DNA of 64,000 bases, taken from the NCBI RefSeq assembly GCF_036898095.1, contig NC_090730.1:163884709-163948708 (forward strand), read 5' to 3'. Position 1 is the first letter of the stretch, and each line of letters opens with the position of its first letter. The notes below the pieces were generated by a model. The model saw nothing but the letters and a program-made list of their open reading frames with translations. It was not told the origin of the DNA and searched no databases. Shown piece after piece: positions 1-10,425 of this stretch. The position numbers and the translations under genes are program-made. Source of the DNA: Palaemon carinicauda (Eukaryota > Arthropoda > Malacostraca > Decapoda > Palaemonidae).

Positions 1-309
1 AAGGAAGAAGTGTGACCCGTCTTAGGCAGTTGACCTGGAGTTCCAGAAGGAACTCTGGGTTAGGACGTTCCCAATACCACCTCGTCAGGGTATGGGGGAC
101 GCGACAGTATTGACTCAATACTCGGAACACAAGGAAGCATGGTTTACCTGCAGAGGTTCGAGGTCAGCTATGCAGAGACCAGGATGCTGCTTCCCCGTAG
201 AGGGGATGATGAAGAAAGAAGTAAGGGCCAGACATACTTCTTTCGTTCATGCAGACTAAAACCTGATAACAATGCCCTCAACCTTCTGCTACCTGTCCAA
301 AAAGGAGCC

Positions 310-800
310 TGAGGTTAGACCAGCTGTTGTGTAGCCACCACAGAGCGATAGAAAACGTATCGAGACTCCTGTGGGTCACGCCCTGCAGGAAGCGGGCTGC
401 GAAGGTCATCAGACGCTTCCAGACTCCAGCTTGTAGCACCTGCGTCACAGAGTAGTATTACTCGAAGGCGAGGGACGTTGCGATGTATCCAACATCGTGC
501 TGTAGGGCGACGTGACGGGGGAGGGTCTGAAGACAGGTCGAGATGAATGTCCTTGAGTCCGGGCTGAAGAGGTATACTGGTGACTCTCCCCCCATGTCCT
601 TCTTGTGTTCCCAAATCGGCTGCAACTGAGGACAAACTGCAGCTGTTCCCAGCGCTAACCTCTCGATTCCTTACTGGCAAGAAAGAGAAGGTCTTGGGAC
701 ATCAGACACAGAATGGAGACTCGAAATCTTGAATGAATCGGACCGAAGGGTCGGGACCCTCAGATTCTGAGTCTAGCCAACAACTCAGGAGCTAGCCTGA
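310..800 (-). pseudogene. Decayed tyrosine recombinase C-terminus (element B)
   Basis: Translating the - strand between about 515 and 330 gives QHDVGYIATSLAF, then an in-frame stop, then YSVTQVLQAGVWKR and THRSLDTFSI. A shift into another frame supplies the terminal VVATQQLV before a stop at 315. This matches the pattern in element C ([12 protein letters not shown], then [16 protein letters not shown], then [13 protein letters not shown]). The HxxR arginine has become glycine, and the position of the catalytic tyrosine reads phenylalanine. The gene is therefore dead. In live DIRS elements this enzyme integrates circular DNA copies. Confidence 0.65.
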
Positions 801-1179
801 ATGTTGCCTTCCCTTCTTCCTTAGAAAGGGGGGAGTAGTAAGAGACCAAGAAGATTGCTTACACACTGGCCGTGGCCAGAGTGAGCAGAAGACCCAAGGC
901 GGAATACAATCCGAGGCCTGTCGTAAAAGGGTCTTGAGAAGATCTCTTAAAGGACTAAAAGTCCGAGCCATGCTCCAAGTTGGAGGTCTTCCTCCGACTA
1001 GGGCAGGGACGATCGTAGCTTCGCATGAGCGAGGATAGATCCAGCGGGCAGGAAAAAGTTATTCCTTTAAGCCTGAAGGTCAGGGAAAGGCTGAGCGACA
1101 GGCTTCATTGCCAAGAGCGGAAAGGAGTTTCCTCCCGCCGAAAGGCAATAAGACCGTTATTGCTGGAGAAGAGGCCTCA

Positions 1180-2600
1180 CGGGAAGAGGTATATCTCCCA
1201 CGGCACCAACCACCTTAGACTCTTCACTTTGCCTGGGAGACCCCTGTGGATGACTATCGCAGATGACGCGACCTCCGTACCAGAAACCGTTCTGCGCGTA
1301 GTCCCAGTGGAGCTCTCCCATTGAAAGGTTGACAGACAACCTGGTCTTGTTGAGGCCCATTGTCCGCAGACAAAAAGGAGGGAAGACGCAGGCGTCGAAG
1401 TTATCCCACCATCACCGGAATGCATCTTGCCAGAGTCTCGGGGTCTGAGACTGGGGGGAAGACTAGCGGAAGCTTGAGGTTCCAAGGTGTCGCGATCAGG
1501 TCCCCCAGACCAGCACTTGCTGGTTACCCAAGGTCAAAGACCCCTAGGTACACTCTCTCTATGAGGCTCTGCTCGGATAGTCTTAGAGAAACATTCCCCT
1601 GCCTGGAATGAGAGAGTCGATGGTGGAATTGAGAGAATCTCAATCATCCCGGTATCTCTACTGCAAGATGTGAAGGTGTGAAAATGCATCCCCTGCTGGT
1701 TAGAATGAAGTCGACGCGCAACGGGGCGACTTGGCAGGAGCTGTAGGATCTGAAGAGGGGCCAGACTAAGGCCCTTAAGCCTGCCTGAATGATGGAGAGG
1801 TATCCTTCAGGTCTTGACCATAGGCCTGGACCGGAACATGCCCCCCCCCCCTTCCTTTGACGAGTCTGAGAACCGCATCAAGAATGTGGGGAAAGGACGA
1901 GAATATCCACTACCATCAAGAGGCTCCATAGGTCAACACCCATTGCAGGTTTAATAGTTCCGCTGGTCCCATAGGGCCAGGGAGTCCGGTTAAACATTGC
2001 CTGAAGCCACCGGAACTTGGATCGCCCCACATGGAACTTATCCTGAGGCGACCGTTCGGACTATAGACGGGTCAATGAGGAAAGAAGAACTAGGAAACGT
2101 TCCAAGGTAGGGCTGAAAGCTCTGCTTGACTGAGAACAGGTACTGCGACTCTCCTCGGTCTTGCCACAGTCAACCGAAAGAAGGCTCGGAGGATGTGGTA
2201 ACAGAATCTGGCGTCCCCAGGTGGTCACCCATCCAAGTACCGACATTGCTTAACCTCGCTGGACGGACGAGAAGCGGGGTTTCCAATGTGGTAAGGCGGT
2301 TGACTCAATATCATGGCCAGATACTCCAAATGTTGAGGCAGAGAAAGAGAAGGCTCCAAGCAAAATACCATGAGCCCACACTCATGGTCAGCATCCGGAA
2401 GCTTGTCCCGGCGCTGAAGAAGGTCGAAACCCGAGCCTACCAGAGTTGACCAGCCCTCCAAACAGCAGAGGAGGCGGAAGCCTGCACCTGAGCGGCCAAG
2501 AGGAAGGCAGGGAGAGTTCTCTAGGGAAACAAACCTGCTATGCCACGGCGGGATAGCCACACTGCATCATAAGCAGGAATACTTGCAGTCTAGGCTGAAT
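1180..2600 (-). pseudogene. Decayed reverse transcriptase/RNase H region (element B)
   Basis: Short traces remain in shifting frames on the - strand. One is a QCRYLDGW stretch near 2225-2250 that resembles the YLDDW catalytic box of DIRS reverse transcriptases. Another is FSDSS followed, after a frame change in a G-run, by GLWSRPEGYLSIIQAGL around 1780-1890. The second parallels the RNase H segment of element A (FSDASDLGWG, then GLWSNQQLSLHINQKELL). No continuous reading frame survives. The identification relies on the order between gag and recombinase as much as on these short matches. Confidence 0.45.
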
Positions 2601-2966
2601 TCGACGCGCACCCTGGAAGATGGATGGAATGGAAACTGAAAGTACCCGTCCTTCCGATCCAGGGTTAAAGGAGTCCTGTCGCCTCGTTACCAGTCTGATC
2701 GATTCTGCTGGTCTACGCTGGCCGAAGTTTGTTCGACAAACTTGATCAGGGCTGAGAGGTCGACTATGGACATCCCCTCTCAGATCCTTCCTTACAAGAA
2801 AGGATCGACTGAGGGGGCCGGGGGTGAAGCCGTCGATGATCCTAAGGAAGACCTTCGCCTAAGGTATGGATCATTCTGCCCAACCGGGCAACTCTGCTGA
2901 CGCTATGGCATAGAGGTTCAGAGACACTGAATTCGCTGACAGAGACGGCAGGCGCGATATCCTTGG

Positions 2967-3578
2967 CTACTCACAGAGATTGTGCGGGAATGGGCATCGG
3001 GAAGCTGTCATTCGGATGAGTAACCTTAAGCATCCTCCCAGTGAAAAAACCTGCAATCCTAGAGTTCGTGAACTCCTTTTAGGACTATGCCCCCCCGGGG
3101 GAGTCTCCCGTGCCATCTGTTCCTGACAGGAGGAAACTGCAATTGGACACCTTGTCCCAGTTGTCGTAGCCGATAACTTAGGCCGACGTGGTTGAAAGAA
3201 AAGGGCGCTGGAGCCCTGCAGAGTCTGGAAGAAAGCGCCTTGGAGGAGTGAAACCGGAAGTCGATTTACTCCGCACAGCAGCTGTCTAAGTCTCTGTCCT
3301 TGGGCACAAACAAAACTCTTCTCAAGGATGGAAGAGTGTCTGAGGCCGTCGACCTCCACAGATGAGACACCCGAAGGAAGCCTTCAGTCAGCGCGTCCAG
3401 ATGGTACAACATCGAGCTTGTCCGCAAGTAGATACTTAACGACGAAAGGCCAAGGTGCCTGAGCTCGAGAGGAGGAAAGTACCCTTGATCTTCCTGTAGC
3501 TTCCTTGAACCAAACCTCGGCCGTAACCGAGGGGGGAAAGAACCTGGTAAGCTCCCAGAGGAAGAGGTAAGCAGTCAC
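2967..3578 (-). pseudogene. Gag-like C-terminal frames (element B)
   Basis: Two open stretches on the - strand (3384-3578 and 2967-3359) follow the large gag-like frame with a frame change near 3578. They contain segments such as LLCGVNRLPVSLLQGAFFQTLQ, which read as globular protein, not repeat sequence, and they lie where the end of gag should be, just before the reverse transcriptase traces. No known domain can be named. They could equally be one frame in a less decayed copy, broken here by small indels. Confidence 0.35.
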
Positions 3579-4996
3579 CCCTTGTCCGATGGAGAAATCT
3601 TGAACGGAAAGCCCCCCGCCAAAAATCCTTCCAGGGCGGGAGAAGGAGAGAGTACTCGTGCAGGAGAGGGGACCCTCGAGACCGACCTCTTGGGAACCAA
3701 CTTCGCCCTGGGGGAAGTCACCACGAAGTCCACTCCTCTCTTTCTCTTCAGCGTAGGAGAGACAGCCGCTGGTTTGTTACCCTGGCCGGCGAGTGCTGGT
3801 TTCATAACCCTCATTAACGCCCGTGCCAGCGGACCAAACCATGTCTGCTGCTCCAAGGACACAGAGTCCGAAATCCTTGCTAAGGTGAAAGGGATCAGGC
3901 GATCCTTTGGAGTGGACACGACGGTACCTGCCTGAAAAGAAGGTGGGGAAGAATGCTGTACTGACCTGTCTTCGTCCTGCACTACCAACCTGTGCTTGGA
4001 TGGAGGTGATCCCGAGTGCCGTCTAGGACCACGCGTCCCTGCTGCTACCACCGGCTGTGGAATTCGCCGCGAACTATGGTCGCGCGAGGGCGAACGGTCG
4101 CTCAAAGGCGAATGGTCGCGCGGGCGCACAGGCGAGCGGTCGCGCGGGCGCGCAGGCGAGCGATCGCGCGGGCGCGCAGGCGAGCGATCGCGCGGGCGCG
4201 CAGGCGAGCGATCGCGCGGGCGCGCAGGCGAGCGATCGCGCGGGCGCGCAGGCGAGCGTTCACGCGGGCGCGCAGGCGAGTGGGCGTGAGGGTGGGCAGG
4301 TAAATGAACACGTGTCCGAGACGACGAACGCAAGCGATGGCGCGACGGCGAGGGATCGTGCTGCCGCGTAGGTGAAGAAGATCGCTGGCGATAATGACCG
4401 CGTGATGGTAAGCGATGGCGAGCAGCATGTGTAGGTGAATGATCGCGTGATAGGGTGCGATGGTGATCAGCATCCGCAAGAGGGCGAGCGTTCAGGGTTG
4501 TGCGATGAGGAGCAGCATGCGTAAGCGGGCGATCGTGCAGGGTTGTGCGATGGCGAGCAGCATGCGCAGGTGAATGATCGCGTGAAAGGGTGCGATGGTG
4601 ATCAGCATCCGCAGGAGGGCGATCGTTCAGGGTTGTGCGATGAGGAGCAGCATGCGTAAGCGGGCGATCGTGCAGGGTTGTGCGATGGCGAGCAGCATGC
4701 GCAGGTGAATGATCGCGTGAAAGGGTGCGATGGTGATCAGCATCCGCAGGAGGGCGATCGTTCAGGGTTGTGCGATGAGGAGCAGCATGCGTAAGCGGGC
4801 GATCGTGCAGGGTTGTGCGATGGCGAGCAGCAAGCGCAGGTGAATGATCGCGTGAAAGGGTGCGATGGTGATCAGCATCCGCAGGAGGGCGATCGTTCAG
4901 GGTTGTGCGATGAGGAGCAGCATGCGTAAGCGGGCGATCATGCAGGGTCGTGCGATCAGCATCCGCAGTTGAGGGTTGCGCGATGGCGATCAGCAT
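3575..4996 (-). CDS. Gag-like repeat protein of element B, 473 codons
   Basis: This is the longest open frame in element B. The N-terminal half is built from a 45-residue unit rich in His, Arg, Asp and Ala, repeated about four times and encoded by a 135-bp tandem repeat. Next come about seven 8-residue DRSPARPR units encoded by a 24-bp repeat, then a Ser/Arg-rich stretch. The last 150 or so residues are non-repetitive and end in a basic, Ser-Pro-rich tail. Its place upstream of the reverse transcriptase traces suggests a gag (nucleocapsid-like) role, and the basic repeats would suit nucleic acid binding; both are inference. The first ATG may not be the true start, since the repeat frame runs close to it. 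Openness may partly be a by-product of repeat units that are multiples of three. Confidence 0.45.
   Translation of the reverse strand: MLIAIAQPSTADADRTTLHDRPLTHAAPHRTTLNDRPPADADHHRTLSRDHSPALAARHRTTLHDRPLTHAAPHRTTLNDRPPADADHHRTLSRDHSPAHAARHRTTLHDRPLTHAAPHRTTLNDRPPADADHHRTLSRDHSPAHAARHRTTLHDRPLTHAAPHRTTLNARPLADADHHRTLSRDHSPTHAARHRLPSRGHYRQRSSSPTRQHDPSPSRHRLRSSSRTRVHLPAHPHAHSPARPRERSPARPRDRSPARPRDRSPARPRDRSPARPRDRSPARPRDRSPVRPRDHSPLSDRSPSRDHSSRRIPQPVVAAGTRGPRRHSGSPPSKHRLVVQDEDRSVQHSSPPSFQAGTVVSTPKDRLIPFTLARISDSVSLEQQTWFGPLARALMRVMKPALAGQGNKPAAVSPTLKRKRGVDFVVTSPRAKLVPKRSVSRVPSPARVLSPSPALEGFLAGGFPFKISPSDKG
4105..4280. repeat. GC-rich 24-bp minisatellite
   Basis: About seven copies of a 24-bp unit (core gcgagcgatcgcgcgggcgc) lie in tandem with few differences. 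The unit is a multiple of three, so every frame stays open on both strands. On the - strand it encodes the 8-residue DRSPARPR repeat of the gag-like gene. Confidence 0.9.
4456..4990. repeat. 135-bp tandem repeat, about four copies
   Basis: The phrase gtgcgatggtgatcagcatc recurs at 4455, 4590, 4725 and 4860, an exact 135-bp period, which is 45 codons. Each unit holds smaller internal repeats of gcgatcg and agcagcatgcg. Degraded shorter units continue to about 5070. On the - strand it encodes the 45-residue repeat of the gag-like protein. Confidence 0.9.
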
Positions 4997-5069
4997 CCGT
5001 AGTTGAGGGTCGCGCGATGGCGATCAGCATCCGCAGTTGAGGGACGTGCGATGGCGATCAGCATGCGGA

Positions 5070-6690
5070 GGTGAGCTAGTAGCTGGCGAACCATGTTCCT
5101 TCAGAAGTGTTGGAGAACGTTGGCGTGCCAGCTGTAACACACGTGGGCGATCCGGAGATCGCTGGCGAGCTGATGATCGCTGACGAGCTGATGATCGCTG
5201 GCGAGCTGATGATCGCTGACGAGCTGATGATCGCTGACGAGCAGAAGGCTACGCGTGGAAGCCTGCGCAAAGAAAAAGAGTCCTTGACCCCGACCTGAAC
5301 CGAAGTTCTAGATCGCGAGGGCGAACGTGGGCGCACAGGGCACGTAACAGGAACCGCAGGGAAGATCATCTTGAAAGCGCTGACGAACAGGAGAGCGCTG
5401 ATGAGCAGAAGGGCGCGCAGGGAAACCCTGACACGCAAGGGAAGAACCCCCGTGGGGGCAACCCTTTGCCCCGAAGGGATCGTTGTCCGCAGGGAGACTG
5501 ATGTCCGTCGGAAGACCGCTGTCCGTCGGGCAGACCGTTGTCCGTCAGGATGACCGTTGCCCGTCGGAAGACGAGATCAGACTGCTGTCCATCTGCACCA
5601 AGGCGGAAGATCGAGAAAAAGGAGTTGTAGGCTGCAAACGGAGATCCAAAAGGGCGCCTATAGCACCCTTATAGGGAGATGAGAGGCCCTTACGACGAGG
5701 CGGACGGAGGGCCTTACGGCGAGGGGGGCCAACAGCAACAGCAACAGAAGAAACCTCCGAAGAGGAGTCTCTATGAGTGTACTCTCTCGCGAACGAAAGA
5801 GAAACACTTCGTGGAAGAGACCGGTCAGCCAGTGACCTAAAAGGAGCAATCCTCCGAAGAGGAGCTCCTGCAGTTGCCCAGCCCCTTGAGCGAAACTGCA
5901 GGTGCGACCGCTCAGCACCAAGAGCATAGGTAGTCGCACGAAAAAAAGGCAAGAGAAGAACCCCCCAAAAGGGGAAAAACTCAAGCCTGGACAGGAAAAA
6001 CTTCCCTCGGAAGGAAAGTTATCCGCCCAAGGAGGCAAGCCTCCTGACTGTTCTAAAATGAACTGGAGAGCTGTCCGTCGACACGGGAGTACTACCAGTA
6101 GAAGGAGACACGCCCCTGACGAAAATACAAGGGGGGAGGCAGCAACAGCCGAATCCCCAGGACTCAACCAGACAGCTCACACCGTTGCTATATTACAGAA
6201 ACGAACTAGATCGGTAACTGTAAAAAATAAAACAAATAATATTAGTACACATTCATTCCCCCGGGAAGGCTCCGAAGAGGAATCCCGAGGGAAAGGAACA
6301 AGAATTACAAAACAGGCACGTGCCCTCACAATCACTTACACTTGCGGAAGGAGAGCTGTAACCAAAACAGAATTATAACAATTATAATTATGTAACTATG
6401 TAATTATGTAATCTAAAAAGGAATCGTTCTACAAGCTGAAAAACAAAAAACAACTACAATTAGATTCATAACTAATTGATACAAACGTACGGCGTAGCAA
6501 CCCCCCACACGGAAAGGAAGCTAGGCTACAAGGGCGTAGTAACACGTAGTAAAAGGGTGAACGACCTCAAGAGAGAGAGAGAGAGAAAGACATAAGTCAA
6601 ACTCGATCGCCACCCATAAAATACGCCGTGGTGGCCTAACTGCCGAGGCCTCCACGTAGATATCGTACACTACACACACACATCTGAAAA
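5070..6690 (-). other. Element B: gag 5' part and leader, decayed
   Basis: There are no frames I can assign with confidence. Open stretches at 5545-5952 and 5658-6167 on the - strand overlap in different frames and are compositionally biased; one is rich in Arg and Ser, the other in Leu and Phe. The first could be the N-terminal part of gag. A small tandem repeat of gctgatgatcgctgacga-like units lies at 5150-5245. A (GA)n run is at about 6574-6594. Confidence 0.3.
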
Positions 6691-6694
6691 GGAA

Positions 6695-6774
6695 ACTTAC
6701 TTATTTCTATACTCAAATATATATACAAACATGAAAACATGTTTACATATATATTGAGTAAAAGAAAAGTAAGC
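6695..6774. repeat. Hairpin-forming inverted repeat
   Basis: The left arm begins acttacttatttctatact and the right arm, read in reverse complement, begins gcttacttttcttttactc. The arms run about 38 bp with few mismatches around a very short centre. It lies in the presumed 5' leader of element B. Confidence 0.75.
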
Positions 6775-7045
6775 GATTAAGTAAAGACAAAACAGACAAT
6801 GGCTGCCAAGCGAGGACCAAGACAGAGACGTCTGTCACAGTCCGAGCCAAAAGTTAAAAGTGAGTATTCACCTGTGTGTGAGGGGGAGGAGGGGTAGCTA
6901 GCTACCACTCCCCTTACCCCCCCCCCCCCCCCCGCTAACTAGCGCGGGGGTAATACACCCTCGTTAAATTCTAATGGCTCGCCATTTCAGCTACGCTAAA
7001 AGTAATAACCCTTTGTAAATAGCGTGGTTTGTATTTCGGTTACGG
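6775..7045. other. Presumed 5' terminal region of element B
   Basis: This stretch lies between the hairpin and the break in the recombinase frame of element A. It includes a 16-base poly-C run near 6919-6934 flanked by short inverted pieces (ggggtagctagctaccactc). No coding frame is supported. The right limit is the point where similarity to the recombinase frame ends. Confidence 0.45.
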
Positions 7046-7500
7046 AACAAAAGAGTCTTTAGAGTCAGATCTTTAAAAGAAGCAGAGCTCAGGGGTTCAT
7101 ATCTGTCACTCATAAGAAATTTTAAAACTACGTCCAAATTCCAGGCTGGTGAATCTTGTTGATGTTTTTTAGAGGTTTCAAAGGATCTAAGCAGATCCTG
7201 AAGGTCCTTAATATTCGAGAGGTCTAATTGCCTATGCCTAAAGACCATTGCCAACATACTCCTATATCCCTTAATGGTAGAGGAGGAGAAATTGTTCTTT
7301 CTTCTAAGTTCTAGAAAGAAATCGGCAATTTGAGCTATAGGGGTACTGGAAGAAGAAATTGAGTTTGTTTTACACCATTCTCTAAAAACTTCCCACTTGG
7401 ATTGGTACACTCTGATAGTTGAAGTTCTCCTTGCTCTAACAATAGCCTTGGCTGCCTCCTTCGAAAATCCTCTAGATCTTGCGAGTTTTTCAATAGTCTG
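7046..7500 (-). pseudogene. Tyrosine recombinase N-terminal part, truncated (element A)
   Basis: The frame runs through [31 protein letters not shown] and [12 protein letters not shown], which align residue for residue with the recombinases of elements C and D. It contains the core-binding part but stops before the first catalytic arginine ([10 protein letters not shown] in C). After LKTLLF the sequence changes to something unrelated, and the frame reaches a stop at 6991. The upstream part of the frame has no ATG and overlaps the end of the RNase H frame, as in the other copies. Confidence 0.8.
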
Positions 7501-8290
7501 AAGGCAGTCAGAAGTAGAACTGGGAGATTTAGATGGTTTCTTGCCAAGTGTGGTTGTCTAAGATCTATTCTCAATGGCAAGCTTCTTGGGATGTCCACCA
7601 TCCATTCCAGTACCTTTGTGAACCAACCTCTTGACGTCCAGAATGGGGCTATCAACGTCAATCTGGTTCCCTGGGGAGACACAAACTTTTGCAGAACTTT
7701 GTGCAGCACTTTGAAAGGTGGAAAGGCATACAGATCTAAATGTAACCAGTCCATCAGGAACGTGTCTATGTGCGACGCTTCGAGATCCGGAACTGGGGAG
7801 CAGTAATTCTCTAGTCTTTTGCTCTTTGAGGTTGCAAATAGATCCATCAGGGAACGACCCCATAAACGCCAAAGTTTCTTGCATACCTCTAAATGCAGTG
7901 TCCACTCTGTGGGGAGAACTTGGTTCCTCCTGCTGAGGCTGTCTTCCCTCACATTCCTTTCCCCTTGAATGAATCTTGTTAATAGGGAAATATTTCTTTG
8001 ATGTGCCCGAATGAGAAGCATTTTTGCTAACTTGTAAAGAGGCCTGGAATGCGTTCCTCCTTGCTTCGCTATGTATGCCAAAGCTGTGGTATTGTCCGCA
8101 TTGATTTGGATAACTTTGTTTTGTACTAGATTCTCGAACCCCTTGAGAGCTAATAGGACTGCCAACAGTTCCTTCTGGTTGATGTGGAGACTTAGTTGCT
8201 GATTTGACCACAGACCCGAAATCTCTGACTTTCCCAGTGTTGCTCCCCACCCCAAGTCCGAGGCGTCGGAAAACAACACTAGGCTGGGCT
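7335..8290 (-). pseudogene. RNase H and connection domain (element A)
   Basis: The frame includes LFSDASDLGWGATLGKSE, SLHINQKELLAVLLALKGF and INADNTTALAYIAKQGG, which supply the acidic residues of a DIRS RNase H. It continues with DLFATSKSKRLENYCSPVPD and [19 protein letters not shown], the conserved stretch between RNase H and recombinase in this group, and ends at a stop at 7335. It is one frame away from the reverse transcriptase, with the shift near 8285; the frame itself stays open much further upstream, but that part is a shadow. RNase H removes RNA from the RNA-DNA hybrid during reverse transcription. Confidence 0.8.
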
Positions 8291-9253
8291 CTTCTGTTCC
8301 AAAGAGAGACCCTCCTGGAGTCTGTCTAAGTTGTTCCACCAACACAGGCACTCTTTTATCTGGTCCATAAGAGGAATGCTCTCTTTGTCTAGACTGTTCT
8401 CCTTGTTGCAATGACAATTGAGATGGAACTGAAGGGGTCGTAAATTGAACTTCTCCAGACACACGAATTGTTCCAGTGAGGAGAGGGTTCCCAGGAGACT
8501 CATCCACTTTCTTACTGAACAAAGCTCCTTCTTTAAAAAGGCACGAATCCTTAGGAGAGCTGACTGAATCCTTTTGGGTGATGGAAAAACCTGAAAAGTC
8601 AGACTGTGAGTCTCCATCCCCAAATACAGAATCCTCTGTGAAGGGATCAATTGAGACTTCTCTACATTTACCAGCAGTCCTAACTCCTTCGCCAGACTCA
8701 TTGTTAGACGCAAGTCCTCCAGACAGCGATTGAATAATGGGGCTCTTAGTAGCCAATCGTCCAAATACAGGGAGGCCCTGATGCCTCTCGAGTGGAGCAT
8801 GCTTGCCACATTCATCATGATCTTTGTGAATATCAGAGGGGCGGTAGTAAGGCCGAAGCATAGGGCCCGGAATTGGAATACTTCCTTCCTGTAGACAAAC
8901 CTTAGATAACATTTGCAACTTGGGTGAATTGGAACATGAAAATAAGCATCCTGGAGGTCTAATGAGACCATCCAGTCGCCTTTCCTTATTGCCGCAAGAA
9001 CTGAACTTTGGGATTCCATTGTAAATTTCGTCTTTTGGACGTAGTTGTTGAGGGCGCTTACGCCCAGGACTGGCCTCCATTCTCCCGAGCTCTTGGGAAC
9101 CAGGAATAGCCTGTTGTAGAAGCCTGGTGATTCTAAGTCCCCCCCCCTCTCTATCGCCTCCTTCTCCAGCAAGAGGGACATTTTGAGTTGCATGGCCTGC
9201 CTCTTTACTTCTTCCTTGTATTTGGGAGAAAGATCCACCACGTTTGAAATCAA
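8279..9253 (-). pseudogene. DIRS reverse transcriptase (element A)
   Basis: An open frame of 324 codons from the first ATG; the coding similarity probably begins slightly upstream, near 9330. Motifs in order are FYNRLFLVPKSSGEWRPVL, MVSLDLQDAYFHVPIH, FRALCFGLTTAPLIFTKIM, the catalytic YLDDWLL box, and EKSQLIPSQRILYLGM. This is the set expected for DIRS/Ty3-like reverse transcriptases. The frame ends at EQKSPA where the RNase H frame takes over, which indicates a single indel. This enzyme copies the element RNA into DNA. The copy is labelled a pseudogene because of that break and the truncated recombinase. Confidence 0.85.
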
Positions 9254-9420
9254 CGGGGGTTTTGAGATGAAAGGGTTTTTGTAACCCTTCTTTAAAACTT
9301 GGACAGACCATGGGTCTGCTCCCTTTTCCTCCCAGGTCTGAAGGTACAGACAGTCAGACTCTGCTCCTGCCTGACCTAGAACCTCTTCTTGCTCTGGTCC
9401 TTCTACTATCAGGTCTGAAG

Positions 9421-10425
9421 CTACTTCTGCCGACTGTCTTTCCTCGAAAAAAACTTTGTCGTTTGTGGAAAAGTAGAATCATCCTTGAACCCACGAGTAG
9501 AAAAGGACGTTGGAAGGACCTTCCTTGCCGACTTAGCGACCAGATCATGAGTAGCCTTTTGAGTGAGGGCAGAAGCTACCTCCTTTACCAGTTCCTGAGG
9601 GAAAAGAGAAGGAGAAAGAGGAGCATAGAGCAACCCTGACCTCTGGAATGGAGAGACCCCCACAGAGATAAAAGAGCACATGGTCTCTCGCTTCTTGACC
9701 ACCCCTGCTGTGAATAAGGCTGCCAATTCATTTGAACCGTCTCTTACAGCTTTGTCCATGCAGGACATAATATGAATAAGATTAGGAGTCTCAGGGTCCT
9801 TTAGAGCAGAGACTTTCTTTCCCAAGGTACCCATAGACCAGTCAAGAAAATTAAAAACCTCAAAGGCTCTATATATACCTTTAAGAAGATGGTCGAATTC
9901 AGTTATGGACCAGAAGGTCTTAGTTCTCCTCATAGGAAAGCGTCGAGAAGAGTCCACCAAACTTGAGAAGTCGCCCTGAGCAGAGGCAGGAACTCCCAAA
10001 CCTAAGACACCTCCTGTTTCATACCAAATACTGGACTTGGAAGCTAACTTGGCTGGTGGAAAAGAGAATTTTGTCTTTCCTACAACTCTCTTAGACTGCA
10101 TCCAGTTCTCCATTAATTTTAATGCTCTCTTAGAAGAGCGTGAGAGAACCATCTTAGTGAACCTTGATGTTTTTGAAGATAAACCAACTGTAAACACCGA
10201 TGGAGGGGAGTGAGGAGCTAAAGAAGTAAAATTGTCAGGAAATAATTCTGAGAAAATCAGCATAATTTTCCTGAAATCAACAGTGTGTTGTGTTCTTTTA
10301 TTTCCTTCATCCTCAGAGGCAATGTCCAATGGTTCATCCAAGGATGAATGATCATCATGATCCTCTTCAGAAATAATAGCAGCAGGAGTAATCGCTTCTA
10401 GTTCTGAAAAGCGCCGCTCGCACAT
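9421..10425 (-). pseudogene. Gag core region (element A)
   Basis: An open stretch of 334 codons directly upstream of the reverse transcriptase. It begins in an acidic segment and continues into a helical-looking core with GLGVPASAQGDFSSLVDSS and YRAFEVFNFLDWSM. The same core is recognisable in element C near 32030-32220 ([16 protein letters not shown], then FRAFEVL). It is probably the capsid-like part of gag, by position. It is separated from the N-terminal gag frames by frameshifts. Confidence 0.65.

Larger units (their letters stand above)
1..7045 (-). mobile_element. Degenerate DIRS-like retrotransposon B
   Basis: Read on the - strand, this block has the order leader, gag-like gene, reverse transcriptase/RNase H remnants, then tyrosine recombinase remnants, which is the DIRS order. 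Every domain carries stops and frameshifts, so it is an old copy. The 5' end is placed near 7045 because the recombinase frame of the neighbouring element A breaks off there into unrelated sequence. The 3' end lies beyond the left edge of the window. It belongs to a different family from elements A, C and D: the recombinase residues differ and the gag is rich in His, Arg and Ser-Pro repeats. The order and domain traces are seen; the family name is inference from those traces. Confidence 0.6.

Noticed and set aside
1025..2449. + strand frames of 80-107 codons in the first 2.5 kb
   Set aside because: They lie opposite the recombinase and reverse transcriptase remnants of element B and have no domain of their own.
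3996..4371. Three overlapping + strand frames rich in Gly, Arg, Glu and Ala across 4000-4370
   Set aside because: They are shadows of the 24-bp minisatellite, whose unit length keeps every frame open; the gag-like frame on the - strand is the one with non-repeat sequence after the array.
4456..4990. Regular array that might suggest CRISPR or satellite DNA
   Set aside because: Units are 135 bp, contiguous, without spacers, and lie inside an open frame of a retroelement; the genome is eukaryotic.
6919..6934. Long poly-C runs here and near 1841, 14028 and 17983 as functional motifs
   Set aside because: Homopolymers are common in this sequence and may be partly sequencing or assembly error; no pattern links them.
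7335..9311. Single 658-codon protein on the - strand
   Set aside because: Only the part after about 8290 is RNase H; the earlier part is a shadow of the reverse transcriptase frame (8279-9253).
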